17,146 nt of DNA from Akkermansiaceae bacterium UBA5689 (GTDB lineage: Bacteria > Verrucomicrobiota > Verrucomicrobiia > Verrucomicrobiales > Akkermansiaceae): the NCBI GenBank assembly GCA_002420305.1, contig DIHT01000031.1:7643-24788 (forward strand), read 5' to 3'. The notes below the pieces were generated by a model. It searched no databases. It was not told the origin of the DNA and saw only the letters and a program-made list of their open reading frames with translations. The stretch's first letter is position 1. Each line of letters begins with the position of its first letter. The position numbers were made by a program, and so were the translations under genes. Shown here in pieces: positions 1-7,030 of this stretch.

Positions 1-12
1 AGTGATTACTTT

Positions 13-27
13 GGGGGATTTACCCCC
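13..27. repeat. Small hairpin upstream of the oxidoreductase gene
   Basis: Five G (13-17) and five C (23-27) flank the loop ATTTA, giving a perfect 5-bp GC stem. It sits 27 bases before the start codon of the gene at 55. No T-tract follows on either strand, so it is not a clear terminator. It may be a 5' leader structure or chance. Confidence 0.25.
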
Positions 28-54
28 GGGTGCGAAACAGGGTAAAAAGTCCTC

Positions 55-1356
55 ATGCTTCAACCGAATCGCCGTCACTTCCTTGCTGCTACCGCCTCCC
101 TCGGAGCGGGATACTGGGCAGGAACATCTCCCCGGGGCCGTGCCGCCTCTCCGAACGACAAGCTCAACATTGCCTGTATCGGAATCGGAGGCCAGGGAGG
201 AGGCAACCTCGGGAAGGTTGCGGGAGAGAATATTGTGGCAGTGTGTGACGTGGACGAGAAGCGGGCCGGCAAGAACTGGACGCGCTTTCCAAAAGCGAGG
301 CAGTACCGTGACTTCCGCAGGATGCTTGATGAAATGGAAAAGTCCATCGATGCGGTAGTGGTTAGCACTCCAGACCACACCCACTTTCATCCCGCACGGC
401 AAGCCATGCTGATGGGCAAGCATGTCTACTGCGAGAAACCTCTGGCACATTCTGCATGGGAATGCCGGGAACTCACCCGGATCGCCAACGAGATGAAAGT
501 GGCCACCCAGCTCGGAAACCAGCGCCACGCCAACGGCGGAATGCGTCGCACGGTAGAGGCAGTACAAAGTGGTATGATTGGAAAGATCAGAAAAGTCTAT
601 GCCTTTCAGGGAGGGAGCCGGGGGATGCCTGCGCTCCCGGAAGACTTCCCTGCTGTTCCCAGGCACTTGGACTGGAATCTCTGGCTGGGCCCCGCCAAGG
701 TCAGGCCCTACAGCCCGGCCTACTGCCCTTACAACTGGAGATTCTGGTGGGACTTCGGGACAGGAGAAACAGGCAACTGGGGATGCCACACCCTCGATAT
801 TCCCTATTGGGCTCTCGGCCTGAGCCATGCGAAACGAGTAGACCTCGATGTTATCCCAGAAGCATCGGAGATTGATTCCCAACGAACTCCCAAGAGAATG
901 CAAACCCGGCTTGAGTTTGCAGCTTCCGACGATGGCAAGCGGCCCGCGCTGTCCGTGCACTGGTGGCATGGCGGACCCCGTAAGGAGATATTCAGCAAAT
1001 ATGGGGCCGAACAGAAGATGGTCCTGTTTGTAGGAGAGAAGGGGACGATCTCAGCCGACTTCGGGGGATACACCGCCAGAATGTTTGACGGATCGAATCC
1101 AGTAGTGCCAGTGGAGTCAATCGCTCCCTCTCCGGGCTTCCATCAGGAGTGGATCGGAGCCGCTAAGGGTGGTCCGCGCGCAACGTGCGATTTTGTCGAC
1201 TATAGCGGGCCACTCGCTGAAGGAGTTCTCCTGGCCAATGCAGCATGGCGCTCCGGGGGCGGGTTCGACTGGAACGCCAAGGCTTTCAAGCCAACTGGCA
1301 ACGGGAAAGCGGAGGAGTTCATCCATTCCGAGTTCCGCGAGGGATGGAAAGTCTAG
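55..1356 (+). CDS. Tat-exported Gfo/Idh/MocA family NAD(P)-dependent oxidoreductase
   Basis: This is a 433-residue oxidoreductase of the glucose-fructose oxidoreductase/inositol dehydrogenase type. Family members oxidise or reduce sugars, inositols or sugar derivatives with NAD(P); the substrate cannot be read from the sequence. The N-terminus has a twin-arginine signal (NRRHFLAATAS, residues 5-15) followed by a hydrophobic stretch, so folded, cofactor-loaded export is likely. A Rossmann motif GIGGQGGG lies at about 43-50, with an acidic stretch (VCDVDEK) at 63-69 for the nucleotide ribose. The family EKP motif is at 127-129, and GNWGCHTLDIP at about 240-250 carries the usual catalytic-region His245. 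Length fits the exported subfamily that is abundant in Verrucomicrobiota and Planctomycetota. An in-frame stop at 43-45 makes ATG 55 the first possible ATG, and the Tat motif sits where expected. The Shine-Dalgarno is weak. The gene converges on the CotH/LTD gene with a 12-base gap. The family is sure; the substrate is unknown. Confidence 0.93.
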   Translation: MLQPNRRHFLAATASLGAGYWAGTSPRGRAASPNDKLNIACIGIGGQGGGNLGKVAGENIVAVCDVDEKRAGKNWTRFPKARQYRDFRRMLDEMEKSIDAVVVSTPDHTHFHPARQAMLMGKHVYCEKPLAHSAWECRELTRIANEMKVATQLGNQRHANGGMRRTVEAVQSGMIGKIRKVYAFQGGSRGMPALPEDFPAVPRHLDWNLWLGPAKVRPYSPAYCPYNWRFWWDFGTGETGNWGCHTLDIPYWALGLSHAKRVDLDVIPEASEIDSQRTPKRMQTRLEFAASDDGKRPALSVHWWHGGPRKEIFSKYGAEQKMVLFVGEKGTISADFGGYTARMFDGSNPVVPVESIAPSPGFHQEWIGAAKGGPRATCDFVDYSGPLAEGVLLANAAWRSGGGFDWNAKAFKPTGNGKAEEFIHSEFREGWKV

Positions 1357-1368
1357 GGCCCCTTTGGA

Positions 1369-4300
1369 TCAGTTTCCCCGCAAGCGAGCGAAATACGATT
1401 CTCCGCTGGAGTTGACAGGACTGGCAAGGCGCAGACTCACGGTGACAGTGCCATCTCCATTGTCGACTTGGGTCAGCAGTTCGGTCAGGCCCGGGTCAGA
1501 TGACCAGGTCACGAGGTCGCTGGAAATCTCAACGGTAAGAGCACCTAGAGCACTGAGATTCTGTTGGTAAGTGAGAACGAGGTAGCTTTCTCTCACACCA
1601 TCTATTTCTAAATTCTCGACCTCGATCCGGGGTCCCGGAGCATCCGAGGCAAGATCCGGTCGCGACCCATAGAGAAACTCGAGGAAGTTACTGATGCCGT
1701 CGAGGTCGTCGTCGTTGCCGGGACCACCCGCCAGGTCGTAGCCAACGGCCCAGGCAGCATAGTCAGTTCCGGCAGCCTCGGGTGTTCCCGGTGAGCCCCC
1801 CGTTGTACGGCTGGCAACCCAACTGGCCGCGAGTCCGGGGTCTGGATCGCTCGCGGGATTGACGAGCACGAGGCTTGGCCCGTCCCCATCAGCCGGAGCA
1901 GGCCAAGGTGGTTGATCGTTATAGCTGAAGCTGTGAACAGGATCAGAATCTGCTCCCAGGAGGATAATTCGCTCCCCATCGTTACTGAGGCGCCCTGAAT
2001 ATTCAAACCACTGGGTTGCGGGCAGCACACCGTAGCGCGCCTCATAGGCAAGCTGGTTCCGCAAAAGAAGCACCCTCTCGCCGGGAGAGAGGACCGTATT
2101 ATCAGGGAAGGAGAAGTTAACGCCTGCGCTGAAGCGCACGCCCGTGAGATCGATTGCCCGTGACCCGATATTGAGAAATTCAAGAAACTCATAATCATCC
2201 CGGTCGTCACTCACCGTTGATTCCTCCGGTGTGGCAGGATCGGCGGGATGATAATGCATTTCTGCAACAACAAGATTTCCGGCCCCCGCAGGCTCGGTAT
2301 CAAGAGTAAACAGCGCTTCGTTCAGAGCACTCCATTCTCCTGTATCATTGTTGTAGGCGCGGGCTCGTAGCCTCGCCGGTTCACTTAGGAAGAGAGGGTC
2401 TGAAATATTCTCTCCGCCTCCCCCACCCCCCGCCGTGGTCTCACCGCGTAGAACAAGATCCATGCGCATGTCGGAGCTGGTTCCACTTCCCTGATGCACC
2501 TCCACCGCAATGGTGTTTGTTCCTGCCCGAAAGGCAGTTGTTGGAATGGTGTAATCGGACCACGCGTCCTCACTGCTGGTAGTGCTACTGGCATACTGGT
2601 CATAGGGTGCCCCAGCGGGAAGGTTCGGGGTGCGGATGATCTCAGAACCGTTAAGATACACCGCCGCGGCGTCGTCATATTTCAACCGAAGCGTGAACCG
2701 AAGAAATAGGGATGGATCTGGAACGTTAATCGCTGTTCGGAAATAGGTGGTAGCATACTTATTGCTACTGCTGGGGCCAAAGGAGACCGTTGTTCCCGCC
2801 CCTTCTCCATCCGATCCATACCCCAGCTCGGACGGCCCCTCTTCCCATGAGGAATCGTCAAAGGCACTGACTCTCCAGCTCGTTCCCTGGTTGCTTCCGT
2901 CGTCGAGGAATTTCCAGAGATGCCCGGTAGTAATAAAGGTTTGTGGTGGGTCGACCTGATTGCCGCCGCCAAAGGAAGCGAGCGTAGCTATTGGGTTGGG
3001 CACTCCTCCCGGTAACCGGGGGTCACTTCCGTCGAGAGTATAGTAGATAGTGTCAGCGTCGGTTGACATTGTCAGAGGGGTAGTCGACAGGACAGAACCT
3101 CCATGCTGACTAAAGACGGGCGCAATGGTATCCGGATACATACCACTCGCCCTGAATCGACCGACCATAGTACTGGTGAGGCCCCTGAAGTGATTATTGA
3201 CCAGATTCTGCTGGTAGTTGAGCCAGTCCTGATATTCGCGAAACTGATCTCCCCAACGCGCGGACTCGGCAATAAACCCCGGCCGGGCTTCATCAACACG
3301 CTTTTGCAGTCGCTCGATATTCTGAGATGGCGTCAGAGCCCCATCGTTGAAGAAGTGCATGTGGATGCGGTCAGCGACCAGCATGGCAAAGTCCGTGTTT
3401 CCATTGCGGAGTCGGGACATCAAATCCAGAGGCCCGGAACTGGTGACGGAGCGATTCGTGCTACGCAGGTAGCCATCGGCGTCCTTCATCTGGAAGCGAA
3501 AAGGCTGCCCCTGCGTCTTGGAGCCCAGCAACCTGACCTCGCTCTCCGAATCTCCGCTTACCCATAGCAGCATGAAGTCAATAAGGTTTGCGACATCGAT
3601 ATTGTTATTATTGTTTGCCCACGGATTGGATCCTGATGCCAGTGCCTTCGCCTCATTCCAGAAGACGCCGTCACCGTCGTAGACCTTTTCATCATTGCGG
3701 AATCCGTCATTGAGATTCACCGCGTCATAGTCCGCCTTGGGGCCTCCAAGATAGCTTGAGGCCATGTCAGCATTCCATCGCTCACGAAGATGATATTGCC
3801 CCCAGTAACTACCGTTGAGGTAGACGTGCACGAAGCGCCCGTGCGGAGCAAGATTGCCCATATCCAGCATGGAGTCATCAGTGAAGCGGTTGGACATGTA
3901 GGCCCCACGGGAGCGCATATCGTGGGACCCGCTGCGTAAATCCATAATGTCAAAGCGATCAGTCGGCGGGTAGTGTTTGTATTCGAATCCGTCGAAGATG
4001 GGATATTTGACTTTGGTCGCGCCGTATTGTGAGCGGAAGCCAATGCGAAAACTCTTCTTCCGGAAGTTGGTGTAGTAACCTCCGAAGTGCTTTAAGCCGG
4101 CGTTTTCCTGAAAACCGGCTCTGCCATCGGGAAAGATCATCTCCACGGACGTTGGCGACTCACTCCGGATATTGCTGCCCCCCTCATTCTGAAACGGACC
4201 AGGATTGTCCGTGACTATTGAAACAGTCGGCACGGCCTTCAGAGAATCCACCATCTGGGGCCCAAAGGTTGCCGACTGGGTAACGGAGGTGCGCATGCGA

Positions 4301-5640
4301 GACTGATTGACCACGTCCTCCGGAAACAGGTAGGTCTGAGTGTCGACATTGGTAGGTCTTAACCCGGCCTGGTGCGCCATGGCACGAACCACTGTTGTCC
4401 CGGTTATCTGAATGGGCCCAGTGTAGACCATCCCCCTTGTTGGGCTGGGCGGGCTTCCATCCAAGGTGTAGCGAATCTCAGCGCTCTCCGTGGAGGAGGT
4501 AACTTCAAGGGCAAAGGGGTCCTCAAAGAAACCACGATCAATATTAAATGAAGTGTCCCCGACAAACCCGTCAAACGTATCTCCATTGAAAGTCCGCGGC
4601 GAGGGCGAGGCCAGATAACCTGGCTCTCCGAGCGACGGATCCGTAATCCTCGTGCCCCTAATCTCTGCAGTGATCAGCATGTCCGAACTGGTGATGCCGT
4701 CATTCAGCCCGTGAATGGCGAGAACATTCGCACCAGGCCTCAGTCTGTTCACAAACGAAGTGATATCCCAGTCAAGGAACGTTACCGCCTCCCCATCCGA
4801 GTGATTGCCGGTTGCCTCAGAATTCCACGTTAATCCGCCAGGTGCGTTTGCGTCCGCAACCAGAGTGTCATTGAGGTAGGCAACAAACCCGTCATCGTAT
4901 TTCACCCTCAGTGTCAGGTTAGTGATCGTTGACGGATCGCTGACCTCGAAAGGAATCCGGATATAGACGGAGGTATTCACTCCGTTAAAATCATTACCGA
5001 GATCGCCATTTGCGCCAAATTCCTGGGCGTAGGTATCGTTCTCGTCGTAGCCGATCCCCATTTGGGCAGCTTGCCACCCTGAGTCATCAAATTCCTGCTC
5101 GGTCCAGTCCCCGCCGAGCGAGTCATCCGCGGGAATGATGATCCTGACCTGTTGCGTTGGACCGATAAACATTGTGGGCGTCAGGCCTCCTCCCTGCATG
5201 AGGCCATAGGAAGAATCCTCAAACTGTTCAGGGATCGGGTTTTCCTCGGTGCCAAATTCCGCAACTACTGAAGTTCCATCTGGGTTGACGAGGGCCAGAT
5301 ATTCCCCATCGCTGGAGATCCTGAAGCTCGTATGAAGTTCTGACTCAGGATTGCGCCGGTCCTTTCCCGAGGCAAACACCAGCAGAAAACCGTTCTCGGC
5401 AATCTCAACTGAAGGAAATCTCCACATTGTGAGGGTATCCGCCGCATCAGTGAGGAAGTAGCCGTCAAGGTCCACAGGCGTATCACCGGAGTTAAAGATC
5501 TCTATCCAGTCAGAGGCATCGCCATCCTCATCCTCAATGGTCGCCCGATTGTTTGCCATGAACTCCGTAATATGGAGACGGGCAGAGGCTGGCGAAGCCA
5601 TCAGGAGTCCGAGGGCGAAAAGGGCGTTCAGTAGCTTCAA
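1369..5640 (-). CDS. Secreted lamin-tail / CotH-kinase-like / chitobiase-C surface protein
   Basis: A very large exported multidomain protein of about 1,423 residues, of a type common in Verrucomicrobiota. Positions below are approximate. Residues 1-22 are a Sec signal ending in SPASA. A lamin-tail domain (about 23-125, 'HITEFMANN...DWIEIFN') is followed by a beta-sandwich (170-330), a chitobiase-C-like repeat (YTLDGSPPS, 380-440) and a CotH-like domain (470-840; KHFGGYYTNFRKKSFRIGF, GQYHLRERWNADM, FRFQMKDADGYLR). A second chitobiase-C repeat (YYTLDGSDPR, about 868) is interrupted by another beta-sandwich (905-1070), then a second lamin-tail domain (1120-1265). The end is a Ca-binding-like linker (NDDDLDGISNFLEF) and a surface module (VEISSDLVTW...YFARL). 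CotH proteins are atypical protein kinases; activity here is unproven. Start: the longest frame opens with GTG at 5646, but TTG at 5640 has GAGAGG (5654-5649) eight bases upstream and gives a typical MKLL signal peptide, so I prefer TTG. An in-frame TGA (5655-5653) lies just upstream. Confidence 0.9.
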   Translation of the reverse strand: MKLLNALFALGLLMASPASARLHITEFMANNRATIEDEDGDASDWIEIFNSGDTPVDLDGYFLTDAADTLTMWRFPSVEIAENGFLLVFASGKDRRNPESELHTSFRISSDGEYLALVNPDGTSVVAEFGTEENPIPEQFEDSSYGLMQGGGLTPTMFIGPTQQVRIIIPADDSLGGDWTEQEFDDSGWQAAQMGIGYDENDTYAQEFGANGDLGNDFNGVNTSVYIRIPFEVSDPSTITNLTLRVKYDDGFVAYLNDTLVADANAPGGLTWNSEATGNHSDGEAVTFLDWDITSFVNRLRPGANVLAIHGLNDGITSSDMLITAEIRGTRITDPSLGEPGYLASPSPRTFNGDTFDGFVGDTSFNIDRGFFEDPFALEVTSSTESAEIRYTLDGSPPSPTRGMVYTGPIQITGTTVVRAMAHQAGLRPTNVDTQTYLFPEDVVNQSRMRTSVTQSATFGPQMVDSLKAVPTVSIVTDNPGPFQNEGGSNIRSESPTSVEMIFPDGRAGFQENAGLKHFGGYYTNFRKKSFRIGFRSQYGATKVKYPIFDGFEYKHYPPTDRFDIMDLRSGSHDMRSRGAYMSNRFTDDSMLDMGNLAPHGRFVHVYLNGSYWGQYHLRERWNADMASSYLGGPKADYDAVNLNDGFRNDEKVYDGDGVFWNEAKALASGSNPWANNNNNIDVANLIDFMLLWVSGDSESEVRLLGSKTQGQPFRFQMKDADGYLRSTNRSVTSSGPLDLMSRLRNGNTDFAMLVADRIHMHFFNDGALTPSQNIERLQKRVDEARPGFIAESARWGDQFREYQDWLNYQQNLVNNHFRGLTSTMVGRFRASGMYPDTIAPVFSQHGGSVLSTTPLTMSTDADTIYYTLDGSDPRLPGGVPNPIATLASFGGGNQVDPPQTFITTGHLWKFLDDGSNQGTSWRVSAFDDSSWEEGPSELGYGSDGEGAGTTVSFGPSSSNKYATTYFRTAINVPDPSLFLRFTLRLKYDDAAAVYLNGSEIIRTPNLPAGAPYDQYASSTTSSEDAWSDYTIPTTAFRAGTNTIAVEVHQGSGTSSDMRMDLVLRGETTAGGGGGGENISDPLFLSEPARLRARAYNNDTGEWSALNEALFTLDTEPAGAGNLVVAEMHYHPADPATPEESTVSDDRDDYEFLEFLNIGSRAIDLTGVRFSAGVNFSFPDNTVLSPGERVLLLRNQLAYEARYGVLPATQWFEYSGRLSNDGERIILLGADSDPVHSFSYNDQPPWPAPADGDGPSLVLVNPASDPDPGLAASWVASRTTGGSPGTPEAAGTDYAAWAVGYDLAGGPGNDDDLDGISNFLEFLYGSRPDLASDAPGPRIEVENLEIDGVRESYLVLTYQQNLSALGALTVEISSDLVTWSSDPGLTELLTQVDNGDGTVTVSLRLASPVNSSGESYFARLRGN

Positions 5641-5648
5641 GATCACGA

Positions 5649-5654
5649 CCTCTC
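5649..5654 (-). promoter_or_regulatory. Ribosome binding site deciding the CotH/LTD start
   Basis: On the minus strand GAGAGG (5654-5649) lies eight bases before TTG 5640 but only two bases before GTG 5646. The spacing favours the TTG start. A further GGGAGG (5667-5662) lies 15 bases before the GTG, too far for normal use. Confidence 0.5.
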
Positions 5655-5735
5655 ATACATACCTCCCAGAGGATCAGGGGACAAGCATGGGCTCACTCCT
5701 CACGAAAAAACCACCACATCCTTTAAAACGAAAGC

Positions 5736-5758
5736 GGCCCCGGGGACTAACCGGGGCC
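5736..5758 (-). terminator. GC hairpin followed by a T-rich tail (terminator or attenuator candidate)
   Basis: GGCCCCGG (5736-5743) and CCGGGGCC (5751-5758) form a perfect 8-bp stem with a 7-base loop. Read on the minus strand, the stem is followed by GCTTTCGTTTTAAAG, as in a Rho-independent terminator. On the plus strand the A-rich stretch precedes the stem and no T-tract follows, so the minus orientation fits. It ends about 96 bases before the CotH/LTD start, so it could end an unseen upstream minus-strand transcript or act as an attenuator in that gene's leader. Confidence 0.45.
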
Positions 5759-5966
5759 ATGTCACCGGAACGGCGAGGAACCGACAACATCCGCAGGCTA
5801 GCAGAATACGATCCGGGGAAAACAGGAAAATTACTGGGCGGAAATAGACATGGCCATGGAATTGGACACCCCAAAGCACTCCATTCACAGCGCGTGCGCC
5901 ACCCGAGAGAGTGGTCGCCTTGAAGCCAACCCAGCAGCCAAGTACGGTCAGGGGTCCTACAACAAG

Positions 5967-5993
5967 AAATTCCGCTTCTTCTATTTGGAATTT
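5967..5993. promoter_or_regulatory. 7-bp dyad upstream of the ATP-grasp gene
   Basis: AAATTCC (5967-5973) and GGAATTT (5987-5993) are perfect reverse complements separated by 13 bases, 46 bases before ATG 6040. The AT-rich dyad geometry is compatible with a dimeric-regulator operator. Nothing in the window says which regulator. Chance is possible for arms this short. Confidence 0.25.
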
Positions 5994-6039
5994 TACCGGA
6001 TTTGCCTCATCTCTTTAACACAAAGCTCACCTGAGAAAC

Positions 6040-6993
6040 ATGCCTACTCCTGCTCTTGCCGTTGTCTATGAACATCCCACCTGGCAGCAGCCACTTTTCG
6101 ACGCCCTCGATAAACGCGGCGTCGATTACTTTGCCTATGATATTAAGTCGGCAGCCTTCGACCTGACAGAGGGAATTCAGGCTTCGATAATTTTCAACCA
6201 AGTGAGCCCCAGCGCATATGTTCGCGGCAATGGACGTGCTGTCCCGTTTGCGCTCGCTCTGCTCGATCACCTCGAATCTACCGGTGCGAGAGTGATCAAC
6301 GGGGCCTCCACCTTTCGACTGGAGCTCGACAAAATAGCCCAGATCCGCCTGATGCGTGACCTCGGTATGGATTATCCATGGACGGTCGCCTTCAACAACG
6401 CGGAAGCATTGCGAGATCAAGAAGCGGCCCTGACCTTCCCTGCGATTCTTAAGCCCAATCAGGGAGGCAGTGGGGCAAGAATGGCGGAGGTTAGCAGCCT
6501 GAATGAACTAACTAGTCTTCTCGAGGCAGACCCCTCTTTATGGCAGCCCGATCCGGTTTTACTGCTTCAGGAGAAGCTTGACCATGACCCTGGTACACAA
6601 GGTATAGTACGCTTGGAATTTCTCGGTGGAGAACTCCTCTATGCCATGCGAGTGGTCGGCGTATCAGGTTTCAACCTTTGTCCGTCCATAGACTGTAACC
6701 CGGAAGGTGCCGAAGCAGGGACCTGCGCGGCGCCTGCCAGCACGCCTCCAAGCGAACCTCAATTTCTACCCTATCCTGAAGTTCCGGCTGAAGTGGTGCA
6801 AGAGGCCAGCCGCCTCTTCAAGGCAACAGGGTTTGATGTTGGAGCCCTCGAATACCTGATCACAAGCAACGGACGACGGGTCTTCTACGATATCAATGCC
6901 AATTCCAACTTACGACGTTCCGTAGGGTTAGCCATGGGCTTCGACCCTTTTGACCGGGTCGCCGAATATCTCGAACGGCAACTAACCTCATAA
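6040..6993 (+). CDS. RimK-like ATP-grasp domain protein
   Basis: A 317-residue cytoplasmic protein with no signal peptide. ATP-grasp enzymes use ATP to form an acyl-phosphate and ligate it to an amine or thiol; the substrate here is unknown. The N-terminal lobe opens with VVYEHPTWQQPLFDAL and includes NQVSPSAYVRGNG (53-65). The ATP-binding lobe has ILKPNQGGSGARM (136-148, Lys138 plus glycine-rich loop) and LLLQEKL (174-180). The metal site is YDINANSN (283-290), with Asp284, Asn286 and Asn288 as likely magnesium ligands. A short insert with three cysteines (LCPSIDC, then Cys229) interrupts the C-terminal lobe; as I recall, LCPxxxC is kept in this subfamily. The first ATG is used; an in-frame TAA lies at 6016-6018 and the Shine-Dalgarno is poor. 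The polysaccharide lyase gene follows after 37 bases with no terminator visible, so co-transcription is likely. ATP-grasp fold: sure. Reaction: not known. Confidence 0.88.
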   Translation: MPTPALAVVYEHPTWQQPLFDALDKRGVDYFAYDIKSAAFDLTEGIQASIIFNQVSPSAYVRGNGRAVPFALALLDHLESTGARVINGASTFRLELDKIAQIRLMRDLGMDYPWTVAFNNAEALRDQEAALTFPAILKPNQGGSGARMAEVSSLNELTSLLEADPSLWQPDPVLLLQEKLDHDPGTQGIVRLEFLGGELLYAMRVVGVSGFNLCPSIDCNPEGAEAGTCAAPASTPPSEPQFLPYPEVPAEVVQEASRLFKATGFDVGALEYLITSNGRRVFYDINANSNLRRSVGLAMGFDPFDRVAEYLERQLTS

Positions 6994-7030
6994 AGCTGCC
7001 CTGAGCTCTCTGGATATTCCCCTCCTCGAC

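Larger units (their letters stand above)
5641..6039. other. Divergent intergenic region without a convincing gene
   Basis: This region of about 400 bp separates the minus-strand CotH/LTD gene from the plus-strand ATP-grasp gene and must hold both promoters. I see the Shine-Dalgarno of the CotH gene, a strong GC hairpin at 5736-5758 and a 7-bp dyad at 5967-5993. Open frames on both strands here give low-complexity products rich in Pro and Arg with no recognisable domain, so I list no gene. I could not assign clear -35/-10 boxes. Confidence 0.6.

Noticed and set aside
1169..1570. Plus-strand open frame of 133 codons across the convergent gene ends
   Set aside because: It overlaps the end of the oxidoreductase gene in another frame and the end of the CotH gene antisense; composition is Arg/Ser-rich with no domain.
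3103..3567. Plus-strand open frame of 154 codons inside the CotH/LTD gene
   Set aside because: Fully antisense to a gene with clear domains; no recognisable motif or start signal.
5537..5923. Plus-strand open frame of 128 codons over the divergent region
   Set aside because: Overlaps the start of the CotH gene antisense; basic low-complexity product. It also crosses the GC hairpin.
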